Of a DNA stretch of 64,000 nucleotides, positions 13,390-24,353 are shown piece after piece. Under the pieces are notes generated by a model. That model ran no database searches. It saw only the letters and a program-made list of their open reading frames with translations, and was not told the DNA's origin. Both the position numbers and the translations under genes were made by a program. Each line of letters starts with the position of its first letter. Position 1 is the stretch's first letter. The stretch spans positions 25,488,501 through 25,552,500 of the forward strand of contig NC_068561.1 in assembly GCF_022201045.2 (NCBI RefSeq), in the 5' to 3' direction. Origin of the DNA: Citrus sinensis (Eukaryota > Streptophyta > Magnoliopsida > Sapindales > Rutaceae).

Positions 13390-13667
13390 TTTCTTTTCTT
13401 TTTTTGTCTTAACTACGAGATATCTTGGGGAGTGCCCTAACTGTGGAAGGCACCTTTAAGCCCATACCACAACCCAGGCTAGAAGTCCCCGCTCGAATCG
13501 GGAGGCACCTTTAAGCCCATACCACAACCCAGACTAGAAGTCCCCGCTCGAACCGAGAGGCAGGTTCTCCCAACAAATGCGACTTCCCTGCGACTCGAAT
13601 TGGGGAGCAAACACAGTCAAGCCACTTAAGGGGACTCCATTTACCAGTGGAGCCAACACTTTATTCG
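13390..13667 (-). mobile_element. tRNA-derived SINE, minus orientation
   Basis: Read on the minus strand, the head near 13655 has a polymerase III A-box-like TGGCTCCACTGG and, about 55 bases on, a B-box-like CAATTCGAGTCGC. The far end at 13390 is an A-rich tail, seen on the plus strand as a T-rich run. A 15-bp target duplication, TATCATTAGACCACT, flanks it perfectly at 13375-13389 and 13668-13682. Together these are the marks of a SINE inserted by target-primed reverse transcription. The perfect duplication suggests fairly recent insertion. The body contains a 55-bp tandem duplication. Confidence 0.85.
13449..13558. repeat. 55-bp tandem duplication inside the SINE
   Basis: Two adjacent copies with a 55-base period, each running from GGCACCTTTAAGCCC to CCCGCTCGAA and differing at only a few positions. 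On the minus strand each copy carries a TTCGAGCGGGG segment that resembles a B box, so the SINE has extra B-box-like sites. Confidence 0.8.
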
Positions 13668-13682
13668 TATCATTAGACCACT

Positions 13683-13845
13683 ATCTATGCATGCAGGTAT
13701 TTTCAGCCAGCCTGACTCTCAAATCTTTTGCCTTTTGGGTGGAGCGAACAATGCAGCTCGCGTTCCGGGAGATGCCTGCCCATAGGGCCCGATCTGCTTC
13801 TCACCTGAAAGAACCGCTCGCTAGCCAGCCGCCAGACTAGGGGTG
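13683..13845. other. GC-richer segment, possible organelle-derived insertion
   Basis: This stretch has clearly higher GC content than the AT-rich DNA around it and starts directly after the SINE target duplication. Its texture is that of plant mitochondrial spacer DNA. I could not match it to a named organelle gene. A piece of an old gene or transposon is the alternative. Confidence 0.3.
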
Positions 13846-16396
13846 TTATACGTTCAAGAGACAAATTTTTAAACACAATATTATGACCATTAAATTAAAG
13901 TTAATAAAGGGTTAAAATTAAAGTTGATATGAATTTTTTTGCTTTAAAAACTAATAAATTAATGCAGTGGCTCCCTGTATAACAATAAATTATTGCTCAT
14001 TTTTTTCTCTTAATTAATATATCCCCTCTTTTTCTTTTATATTATTACTTGAGTTATTTCATTTAATTTTCTTTTTTTTTCTTTTAAAGGAAAATTTTAT
14101 TTGTCATGTCATGACCTGTCATATAAAATACAACACCTTTCTTTTTTCTTTGGAATAACTCAATGCCACTTTTTAATCTGGCTTCTCCGTTTCTACCCTA
14201 ATTAGTTTACAAGACATTAGCATCTAAAAATTATGAATAGAACTATTACACGTTTTTAATATATATGAGACATGAGGCACTAAAAAAATAACTAAAAGTG
14301 CAATCTCAAACATAATCACGGAAAAATAATAAATGATAGGTTAGAAGAATTGATAAAGACATAAGAACGGTATACAAAAGTTAAAGAAATAGCATTAACC
14401 TGTTAACCATATGAATTGATAAATAAATAGTTGAAAGTAACCTAAAAAATAAATGAATAAATAAACAAAGAATGAACATCATTGCTTACTGTAAATATCA
14501 TGCGAGGGCTGCTTAATATGTCTTCTAACTGTTTTGACATTATAGTATATTTAGGGAATGAATTGTTTAATTTGCTCTTGTGTATATGATTTTTTTTTCT
14601 TTTGTGTGTTTATAAGAGAGAGATGGCTAATACTATAAAAGAGAAAAGGGGAATATATTAACCAAGAAAGAGAAGAATAAGCAATAATTTATCATTATGT
14701 GGGAATTCACTGCATTAATTTGTTAATTAGTTTTCAAAATTAAAAAAGTTATATAAGCTTTAATCTCAACTTTGATTAGCTCTGATCTATATATGATCAT
14801 TCTCAAGTGCAAGTGAACTCTTCTTAATTTTTTAATACGGCTACGCTGTTAAGCCATGCGGTTTAATATTATTAAAAATTGACGATAGTAAACTGCACAG
14901 CTTAACAACGTGTCTGCGTAAAAGAGAAATTAAGGTGCTTGCACTAGAGAAAGACTATATATATTTCAATCTAGGATTTTGGATTTGTTATAGTCCAAAA
15001 AAACTATTAGGCCATATGATTTGATAATGTAATGACATTACACTATTAAACCATATAACTTTATAGCTTTTTCAATTTTTAATAAAGTTTAGAAGTTTAG
15101 TGTTATAATTTTAGGTTTTTTTCAGTTATTATTGATTTATAAATTAGGGATTTAAGTTTTTTTTTTCTAATTTTCCTATTATTCTTAAAATTTAATTAAT
15201 ATTCTAATTTAAATTTATTTTTTTTTAAAAATAAAGGGTCGGGTTTAGTCCACGCTATTTTAAGCCCTTATATGGCCCTCATGTGGAGGGTTGGGCCAAA
15301 GCCTACGGGTCTGAGTTGGGCCACTCTAATCCAGTGAGACGGCTTCGATTGATTGGGCCGATTGGAGTCCAGTGCTTTTTCCTAGGGCCATTGGACCAAA
15401 AGATGTGAACCTGCTGGGCCTTTAGGCTCAAATAATCGGATATACCGAAGCACCCAATCCTACTAGAGACCACTTTACGCATGATCAATAACTGCATGAC
15501 TAGCTAGTTTGAATATTATCACAATATTTAAGTAAACAACACAATTGAAAACACAAAATTTTGAAAGAGAGACCAATTTACACTTCATCAATAATTCATG
15601 CCTTACTCCTCACAACTAGCATACACCAATTTAGTGTTTTTTTTTAAAAAAAAAGAAGTTATTAAAAGATTAGAGAAACCTTTTTTCATTTTGAGTGCAA
15701 AAGTCCCACAGTACCCACAAGCTGGTATGAAAAAGTGATAATATAAAGATATACGCTTTCCATTGTGAGTTGTCTTGATGTGAACTCGCACGTGCTTGAA
15801 ACCAGTCCACCCCTTTCTGTTGTTTTGTCTGTTCAAAATGCAAGCCCACCCTAAAGTAAGCATTTTAGTCAATAATTAAAGTTGCATCCCCTATAACAAA
15901 TAATTTTATTTTCACATAAATATATATATATATATATATATATCGAATTGGTCACCGGCTGCCATAGTAATGAACCGAAAGATAAGATGTTCATGCATCG
16001 GTGCATATATAAAAGTTTCTAGATCCTACTATATTAATTATATTGCGAGTGACTTTTTGAGTTTTCGCACTTTATTAAAAATATAAAATAACAATTGCAA
16101 AAGGATTTTATAACGTTGTAAAATTATTTGTAATATTTTAAAATTATTTACAGCATTGTGAAAATATTTTCACAATAGTATGAAAGTCGTTCCTGCATTT
16201 TAATAAAGCGCAAGAACTTTAATTAAAAGATCTCTATTATATTTTAAACTTTTATAAGAGCTTTGTTAGTTGAAAAATTGTAACATAAACTTTGGTGAAT
16301 TAGTAATGTGATAGACATACAATTGTGGTAGTGATCAGTCAACTATATGCCTATTGCCTAGTCAATATTCGACTGCGCAGACATTTTATATACTGA
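13846..16396. other. Intergenic AT-rich stretch with an orphan TGGGCC cluster
   Basis: About 2.5 kb with no supported gene. It holds an (AT)n run near 15923-15943 and a less AT-rich patch at about 15235-15475 that carries four TGGGCC motifs (15292, 15317, 15354, 15415). The short reading frames here show no family features. Confidence 0.5.
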
Positions 16397-16664
16397 GGTC
16401 CTGTTTGTGATTGATATGCTGTAATTTTATTGTTGTTGTAGAAAAAAAGTTATAATTATGAAACAAAAATTAATAATATGTAGTAAATATACATTTTAAA
16501 TAATAATTTTGACAAAATTATTCAAAATATAATAAATTTTATATTATACAAGTGAAAAATCATATTAATATAACTTTTAAGTTACAACAGCTAGTGTTTA
16601 CTAAATACTTTAGTACTGTAACTTAAAAATTATAGCTGTTCAATCTCAATCTCAAACGCACTCT
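16397..16664. mobile_element. Possible MITE
   Basis: The ends are imperfect inverted repeats. The left has TGTTTGTGATTGA and the right, reverse-complemented, CGTTTGAGATTGA, matching 11 of 13. The interior is AT-rich, with a palindromic stretch near 16577-16640. No convincing target duplication was found, so the boundaries and superfamily are uncertain. Confidence 0.45.
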
Positions 16665-17557
16665 AAAACTGTTCATTTATAGCTTATAACTCACTAGACA
16701 AAACTTTTGTCTCCACTTAATTTTTTTTTCCACTAAAAAATGCATATAGTCTTGCATAATTGTATATTTATCAAATCCAGCTATGGCATATTTTCCACTA
16801 TTGCTAAATTCAAGTTCGGCAACCGGTAGTAATTATAATTATAGATTCATTGTATAGAAAACAATTTAATCAAGCTTCAGTTAAGCTTTCAATCCAGCGA
16901 ACTTTGACTCTACCGAACGAATGCTCAAACGGACCAATGTGTTCCACTCAATACTATAATGTATATATATAAATTAACTGATGATGTTATTTAGAGGGGG
17001 GGGGGGGGTGAATAGAGTAAGATATAGGATACTGTGGTTTGTGGAAATTAATTTATTAGAGATCCAACTGTTAGAAAAATTTTAAAAGGAATAATCAAGT
17101 CTATTCTCTTCTTTCCTCCCTATTTCAACATTCTCCCTTCAATTAAACTTATGCAAAATTGTATGGCTAAGATCCATTTCTTTTATTTATTATTAATTTT
17201 TTTAAAAATATTTTTAAATTATTTTAAAAGCAAAATATATATATATATATATATGACTTTTCTTCCCTGAAAATTCTCCAACTAATGGCTGCAAAGTACC
17301 AAGCATGGTATAGAGATTTATCTGGAATGAAATTAGAACTTAATTAATTTACAAGCCGTATCCCATGCAAACTAGTTAACCTTAAAAAAGCCGGACACTT
17401 TTGAATATCATAAATTTCCCCATAAATGTTCAACATTGTGATATTGAAAATTAAAATTGCGTAATGACATTGAGGCTGCTGGAAGAATTTGTTGCTTCTC
17501 TGTCAAATATCTCTTAATTAATCCAACAGGAGAATAATAATAACAACAAAAAATAAA
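16665..17557. other. Upstream region of AVT orphan exon, duplicated at 25.5-27.5 kb
   Basis: No gene. It contains a 13-base G run (16996-17008) and an (AT)n run near 17238-17253. Sequence near 16811-16850 resembles 25578-25612, and 17261-17400 resembles 27247-27390. This marks the 5' part of the tandem unit shared by the two halves of the AVT array. Confidence 0.6.
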
Positions 17558-17759
17558 ATGATGGAAAATTCTTCTCTCAGTGCACCTCTCATTGTTCCTG
17601 ATACTAATGAGCAGCAACAGATCAACGACAAGCTAGGGCACGTGCAGGATAATAACATTGAGGCTGCTGGAAGAAGGCTTGGTAATTATGACGCAAATAA
17701 TTATTCTGGCAACACTTCGTTTTTCAAAACATGTTTCAATGGATTCAATGCTTTGTCAG
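17558..17759 (+). pseudogene. Orphan AVT1-type first exon, frame intact
   Basis: The frame encodes a 67-residue N-terminus that ends in the family stretch FFKTCFNGFNALS and then meets a GT donor after phase 1, just as exon 1 does in the complete genes downstream. No exon 2 or 3 follows before the next complete gene, whose own first exon begins 4 kb away at 21760. It is probably a remnant of a tandem duplication that lost its body. Because the frame is open and the splice phase matches, it could also act as an alternative first exon of the gene at 21760-23313. The N-terminus differs from that of the complete gene up to the conserved FKTCFNG motif. Confidence 0.75.
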
Positions 17760-18581
17760 GTTCTTTTCTTAAACTAGTTCTCAATTTATTCTTCTTCTTT
17801 TTTTTTTCCCCTCAATTTGTTTCTTAATCAATAATGAATTTGCATTATACGGTTTGTGTTATGCCATATTGCAGCAAATTGGCCCTAGGGTTTTCCAAAT
17901 ATTGGTGAATTGATAGGAGATATTTTCCTTTTCCTTTTTTTTTTTAATGAAACGAGTTCATTTAAATTTAAAATTAAATAGCCCTAAAGTTTGACATATA
18001 TGATCTAGTAAGTAAGTTGAAATCAGGTCGGTACGCACAGAAAAGTTATGTCATATAATTATTCATGCACTCAATCCGACGAGCGACCACGTGATTTTTT
18101 CTATTGTTATGTAGAGCATTGTGAACGAATTAAGTTTGGCCCATCATTAATTAGCTTTTCTTCTTACAAATGTTACCGTTACAAACTAGATATACAGAAA
18201 CAATTGAAATGTCATGTCAACGACTTCAATTTGTTTCTGTTTGTCATTATTCTGAGGGGGAGCCACAGGAAAAAGCACACATGTTTGTTATTGATTTCGT
18301 GATGTATTATTTTGAAATTACAGTAGAAAAGTGATAGCAAAATACTTTGTCCGTTTGTCGTAGATGTTATCATATGTACTATGTAGGGAGGACTGCGGAG
18401 TGAACAAATTAAACAGTGACTTCACACGTCGAGAAATCTTTTCCAAAGATCGTAAGCGATTGAACGGTGACCTAATTTGTTACGTACAAGTAATGCGGGT
18501 TGTCACTTGTCAGCAAACGTGATTCACGCTTTTAGAAAAAAACTTATGTGAAGAGAAAAACACCCAGACTCCTAATCTGTA
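17760..18581. other. Intergenic stretch
   Basis: AT-rich, with no AVT exon 2 or 3 and no other gene recognised. It lies between the orphan exon and a 194-bp tandem repeat. Confidence 0.55.
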
Positions 18582-20035
18582 TCAAATCAAAAGCGATTCA
18601 GAGATATCCATTTAAAATATAGACCTCTGTCCTTTCTTCTGTATAATTTCATTCATTACTCTAGTGTGCTTGGTTGCTTTAAAACAGACTGATGACAGTA
18701 GAGTTAGTGTAGGCTCATATAAAAGAGAAACAAACACCGGTGATCGCAGATAATCTTGTTTTGATTCAATTAACCTCAAATCAAAAGCGATTCAGAGATA
18801 TCCATTTAAAATAGGAAAATTTACGAAAATAATCATAAATATTTTGTTATTTTTGTAACTAATCTTCTGAATTTTTTTTTATCAACATTAGCCAAACACA
18901 AGCCTTTCTCCCTAAATTACCCTTCTTTACAGACCAAAACTAATCGACATCGTGGCATGAGTTATTTTCAAACTTATTGATCTGAGTCGGAGGATGAATC
19001 TGATGATAGGGTGCCTGTCGCACCAAGTTTTGGTGCGACAGGGTGAAGTTGTTCATGATGATGTTTGTGATTCGTCGGAAACGGTGGCGTTTTGGCCGGA
19101 AATTTGAGATAAGTTGTAACTGTTTGGTGATGCTTAGATTCCGGCGATGGGTTGGTCGATCGGAGGTGGGGAATAACGAAAGAGGTTGAGCTCGTGGAGA
19201 GGAGTGGATTGATTACGGTGGTGCTGGCTAAATCGCGGCGGAAACCGGTGAATGACGGCACGGTTGGCGCGGCTGTTTTGGTTGTTTTTCCGGCGATCTG
19301 TGGCTAATCAACGGTGTCCGATGCTTGGGGTTTGATGGCCGGCGATTTATGATCCGTTTAGTGGTGGTTGCGTCCAGATTGGTGACGGAAAACGAGAGCC
19401 GGCAGCCTTGGACGGTGGCCGCGGGCTGAAGCTTTTGTTTCTGTTCTGTTTCGGTTTTTTTTTTTTTAAATAATGAAGCTAAACTGAAGAAAACAAAAAG
19501 GTGAAAGGAAAAGCAATCTCTCACCCGCGTCGAAGTCGAGAAAAGTTAGAAGCAATTTGGGCACGAAGATTATGGAAGGGGGAATGAATATCAATGGATT
19601 TGCAGGTGAAAGCATTAATAATAATAATGCTGATAGAATACAACTTGACAAATTTTCCATCTTAAAATCATGCAACAAGCCGCAAAAGATTAGATTTTTT
19701 TTAAAAAAAAAATCAAGCTTTTTGGCCACATAACAAGTTTTTTGGGGGAGAGATGAAGGAGGGGTATTTTGGTCTCAAAAGTTATTTTATGGCTAATGTT
19801 GATAGAAATATTTTTAAGGGGTTAAGATGAAAAAAATCAAAACTTTAATGGTTATTACTGTAAATTTCCCTTTAAAATATAGACCTCTGTCCTTTCTTCT
19901 GTATAATTTCATTCATTACTCTAGTGTGCTTGGTTACTTTAAAACAGACTGATGACAGTAGAGTTAGTGTAGGCTCATATAAAAGAGAAACAAACACCGG
20001 TGATCGCAGATAATCTTGTTTTGATTCAATTAACC
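18582..20035. repeat. 194-bp tandem duplication, second copy split by a MULE
   Basis: Copy 1 is 18582-18775. Copy 2 starts at 18776, is interrupted after 18813, and resumes after the element and its target duplication at 19880, ending near 20035. The copies are almost identical; one clear difference is G against A in the shared stretch near 18675 and 19936. Such similarity points to a recent duplication that came before the transposon insertion. Confidence 0.9.
18814..19870. mobile_element. MULE with 9-bp target duplication, possible Pack-MULE
   Basis: 1057 bp flanked by TTTAAAATA at 18805-18813 and 19871-19879, a 9-bp duplication typical of Mutator-like elements. The ends are inverted repeats of about 95 bp: GGAAAATTTACG on the left, GGGAAATTTACAG on the right when reverse-complemented, and the shared stretch ATCAACATTAGCCA further in. 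The interior at 18980-19440 is markedly GC-richer than the ends and has open stretches on the minus strand, but no transposase was recognised. Such a GC-rich filling is what a captured host gene fragment would look like. I could not name a parent gene. A 13-bp-stem hairpin lies at 19014-19042. The uninterrupted copy of the 194-bp repeat next to it serves as an empty site. Confidence 0.88.
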
Positions 20036-21590
20036 TCATCACGAGTCTTTTAAGGGATCCAAAACCGCTGAAAGACTGAAAGTAGAGAAACCCACAATGA
20101 GTCATATTAAACGTGTGGTGCAGGCTGTTGTGTCAAAGTGGATCTCTTCACAAATTCGTCCAAGTTTGAGAAATTCTTTCGGCTTGAATCCGCCTTTTGA
20201 ACAATCCAAATAATTATTCTTCTGTTGAACATTGTCAATAAAAGTAGAGGTCACCTTTTTTTATGTATTAAATTATTTGGTATTTGAAGAATATATTGAG
20301 TCCTAATTAATTTAGATTTATTTTTTAATATATTAAATTATTTAGTATTCAAAGATTATATTGAGCTCCAATTAATCCAAATTTAAGTTGGATAGGACCA
20401 TTAGAGCAGCAAAATTCTCTCAATAAATATTTAACATGATTGGATTCGTAAGTCTCGAATCGAAAATTTTAATTAAGTTAGAACAATCCTGTATCAATTT
20501 ATCTAAAAACAAATATGACAGTCCTATATCAGTTTATCAATTTATTTTAGTTAAGAGTGGGTCCAGGTTACATTTTGAATAGGATAAACTGTAGGTTATA
20601 CTTAGCCGGACCCCAATAAAAATCTAAAAGTAATTTAATACATCTCAATCTCCCACCTCAGGGCTCTCAAGCTTATTCGTACTTTTGACTCTTTATATAC
20701 GATGACACGAAGCATTTTCATAATTACATTATACATGCAGTAGTCATATGGTGGGTTGAGTAGGGTTATGACCATAATATATCTGATGCATCAATGATAG
20801 ATCGGCTTGAATAAAGAGAAATGTTTTACACTTGTTGGTCGCATGAAGATTTGTGTTGGGAGGGGGGGGGGGGGACCGATGGATTCTACTGCTTTCTTAT
20901 ACGTAACTAGTAGATTACACAAATGAGTGGATCAGATATATTGTACCCAGACCCCATTGTTGAGGCCACCCACTTTATTGATCAAACCTGCTCATATGTT
21001 TGCTCATGATTACCACCTTTAATGTGGACCATACTCTATTGTTGTCAGACAAGATGGTTAACCCATGAGGTATGAAATGAGACACATTGCGAATTTCCAA
21101 ACAAACCGATTAGTCAGTGCTAAATTCATAAATCATGCTAACATACAACCCGCTAGTGGTTCAGTCTCTCAAAATATTTTGCCATACTTTTCAATTTTTT
21201 TATAAAAAAATATTCAAATTTAGTTTTTCATTGCACAATACATAAGTTGAGAAATGTATTAAAAATTTGCAGCTTGTAATAAAAAATTTAATTAAGGATT
21301 TGAAAAGAAAGAGAAGAAAGGAGTAGAGAGTGTAGCACACATTAGTTGTGTGATAACCCTGCCCAAATTCATGAGTCATGAGTATAGTTGCAGTATTAAT
21401 GTACTAGTGAAATATCAATGGCTGCAAAGTGACATAATGGAAGAGGAAGTAATCAGGAAGAGGCCATTAGGGCTGCAACTCTACACGGCTCGGAGACCAC
21501 AAGAGGACAACCCGTGCTGACACTTTTAAAATGTGATTCAAACTTTGACTTTACTTTACGTTACACGTTTCAAAGCTTTAGCAAAGCAAC
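20036..21590. other. Intergenic and distal promoter of AVT gene A
   Basis: No gene. It contains a 13-base G run (20862-20874). The last 150 bp resemble the promoter of the second AVT gene (about 30000-30090). The stretch around 21433-21450 corresponds to the site where a MITE sits in the second copy, but here it is empty. Confidence 0.6.
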
Positions 21591-21597
21591 TATAAAA
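21591..21597 (+). promoter_or_regulatory. TATA box of AVT gene A
   Basis: TATAAAA, 163 bp before the ATG at 21760. The duplicate gene has the same box at the matching position (30082), and the sequence around both is similar. Confidence 0.65.
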
Positions 21598-21759
21598 TCC
21601 ACTCAAGGCTCCAAAGTTGTGAATTAACTACCCCTCTTAAAAATATATATAAAGTCTCTCCCAAATCTTATTCCTTGACCTTATCTCTCTGTGTAGCGTC
21701 TTCGAACTTCATCTCTTCTCACATATTCAGTTACCCACACAAAGGTTTAAGCCTTAGCC

Positions 21760-23313
21760 ATGTCTAATGATGATTCCTCATCTTTGGCTGTTCCTTTCCT
21801 TGTTGATGAGAAGCAACAAGGGCTTGGGAGCAAGCTTCAGGAAATAGAGTCAAATCATCTTCATTACGATGATTCAAGAACAACCAAAACCTCTGTCTTC
21901 AAAACTTGTTTCAATGGAGTCAATGCTTTGTCAGGTTCTACTTCTTAGCTTCTTAAAACAATCTTCATTATTAGTTAACTTTCTGATAAATCTGTTGTAG
22001 GACTCTATTATCTGTTTGTTTCTCTTATAATTAAAGTTCTTGGTCGAACGCTAAATTTTGTTGTATTGAATTGTTTGGCTACCTGCAGGAGTTGGAATTC
22101 TGTCAACCCCATATGCACTAGCATCAGGAGGATGGTTGAGCCTGATACTTCTGTTCTTCATCGCCGCAGTGACATTCTATTCGGGCTTGTTGATTAAAAG
22201 ATGCATGGATGTGGATTCTAACATCAGAAGTTATCCTGATATAGGCGACCGAGCCTTTGGGCAGAAGGGGAGACTAATTGTTTCAGTTTTCATGAACATA
22301 GAGCTCTACTTGGTTGCCACCGGATTCTTGATCTTGGAAGGAGATAACTTGGAGAATCTTTTTCCAAACACCGCAATTGAACTTGGAGGATTCACACTTG
22401 GTGGAAAGCAATGCTTTGTTGTCATTATTGCTCTTATTATTCTGCCCACAGTTTGGCTTGACAATCTTAGCCTTCTTTCTTATGTATCTGCAAGTGGGGT
22501 TTTAGCTTCTGTGATCACACTTGGATCCATCGTTTGGACTGGTGCCTTTGATGGAGTTGGATTTCACCAGAAGGGAACACTTGTTAATTGGAAAGGAATC
22601 CCTTCTTCTATTAGCCTATATGCTTTTTGTTATTGTGCTCATCCTGTTTTCCCAACTCTGTACACTTCCATGAAGAAAAAACATCAATTCTCTTATGTAA
22701 GTGAAAAATTTTTACTTTTAATTCATTCAATTCGTTCATTAGAGCTTTCTAATACTCAGCTTATGCTTATCATACAACATTGTATTTATTGCAGGTCCTG
22801 CTTGTCTGCTTTTTCTTGTGCACATTCATCTATGCGTCAATGGCGATTTTCGGGTACATGATGTTTGGTTCTGAGGTTCAATCACAGATAACCTTAAATC
22901 TTCCAACTTCAAAACTGAGCTCAAGGTTGGCAATATACACCACCCTAGTTAATCCAATTACAAAGTACGCATTGATGGTCACACCAATTGTGAACGCCAT
23001 CAAAATGCGGGCTTCAACTCAATACAGTAAGAGGCCATACAGCCTCCTAATCAGTACTCCCTTGGTAATAAGCACTGTGATTGTAGCCCTTGTAGTCCCT
23101 TTCTTCGGGTATCTCATGACGCTGGTGGGAGCGTTTTTGAGTGTCACAGCTTCAGTTATACTACCCTGCTTATGCTATCTCAAGATTTCAGGGGCCTACC
23201 GCAGATATGGCATTGAAATGATAGCCATTCTCGGCATTGTTTCAATAGGTTTTATAGTTGCAGCAATTGGTACCTATGTATCGCTTGTACAAATAATTCA
23301 GCACTATTTGTAA
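21760..23313 (+). CDS. AVT1-type vacuolar amino acid transporter, copy A
   Basis: Member of the amino acid/auxin permease (AAAP) family, AVT1 branch (AVT1I/AVT1J-like), whose members move neutral amino acids across the tonoplast using the proton gradient. Exons 21760-21934, 22089-22696 and 22795-23313 give 433 aa. A hydrophilic N-terminus of about 55 residues leads into the family opening FKTCFNGVNALSGVGILS, followed by about ten or eleven hydrophobic segments with MDVDSNIRSYPDIGDRAFG, LPTVWLDNLSLLSYVS and HPVFPTLYTSMKKK between them. It ends close after the last helix. A TATA box and a leader shared with copy B precede it. The length fits the short AVT1 clade. Substrate and membrane are inferred from the family. 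The orphan exon at 17558 may supply a second N-terminus. Confidence 0.95.
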
Positions 23314-23828
23314 GAGTTTATATTTGTGCCTGGTGAAGACTAGACTGCAAAGGACTCCAAGCTACCACCACTACTGAGGCAAGCATCAGGTTCTTCAGAA
23401 ACCACTAAGCTTGAGAGGAGGATGTTGATAACACTCTGATCATCCCAATGAACTGACAGAACCAATGCAGCATCTTTTAATAATGCTGCTTATGCATGCT
23501 TGCTGTGTTGATAGCTGATTCTGCAGATGTGCTCGAAGAGCAGTACCAAAAGAGCTGGCTAGCTAGAACATGTAATAATCTAATGTCATATCTTTGATGG
23601 AATAAGTACATTGTTGAATGGAGAGCATGTCTTAGGGAATTAATTAACCATCTTGCTCGCGAGAACATCAAGAAACTATTTGTTTGTTTTGTTTTTATAT
23701 TTATAGTTATAGTTTTTTTTTTTCTTTGAGCGCGTAGTAAAAGTTTTAATCAAATTCAATCGAAGATATATATATATATATTTTTTATGGAGACAAAATT
23801 ATAATAAAATAGCTTAGATACATATGTA
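23314..23828. other. Downstream region of AVT gene A
   Basis: 3' flank with the likely untranslated end, then AT-rich sequence with an (AT)n run near 23767-23780. No gene. Confidence 0.55.
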
Positions 23829-24197
23829 TAGGGGTGGATGTAGTAAATGACCAGTGGGGGCTGTAGCTCCGCTTGACTACAAAAAAAAATTTAAGAATAA
23901 AATTGAGCCTATAAATTTAAGATTTCTAATTAGTCCCTATTAAATCTTTTAAAATTGATCTTATAAATTTATAAACTCACAAAATTTAAAGTTTAACTTT
24001 TAGAATTATAAAAGCCTATACTATAATTAAAAATAATGATAGGTCATCATCACAAACATTTTTCTATTCTTGAAAATACGTTGAAAACACTTATAAATGT
24101 ATTAACAAATATTTTATGCATTCAAAGTTTTAATTTTAAAATTTTACTATTATATAATTTAGCCCTCGATAAATTATTTTTTTAGATCCGCCACTGT
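23829..24197. mobile_element. Decayed hAT-like relic
   Basis: Begins TAGGGGTGGATGTAG and ends, reverse-complemented, CAGTGGCGGATCTAA. The flanks CATATGTA and TATACGTA match at 6 of 8 positions, which could be a worn 8-bp target duplication. The interior is related to 46402-46944, with shared stretches such as CTAATTAGTCCC and TAATTAAAAATAATGATAG. No coding capacity remains. Confidence 0.6.
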
Positions 24198-24353
24198 ATA
24201 CGTAAGAACATATATATCTAAAAGATTAGTAGATTTCGCCTAAATATCAAAGAAAGCCTAAAAGGCAAACTCTTCTTAAATCCAAAATTGCACGTAAGTG
24301 GTAATAAATGCACCATACGAAGTGAAGAAATGGGCCAGTGAATAGGTAATAAG

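Noticed and set aside
13449..13558. Short direct repeats considered as a CRISPR-like array
   Set aside because: Only two adjacent copies without spacers, inside a plant SINE. No CRISPR is expected in a plant nuclear genome.
15603..15872. 89-codon minus-strand frame
   Set aside because: No recognisable domain and low-complexity stretches. Composition is like the surrounding intergenic DNA.
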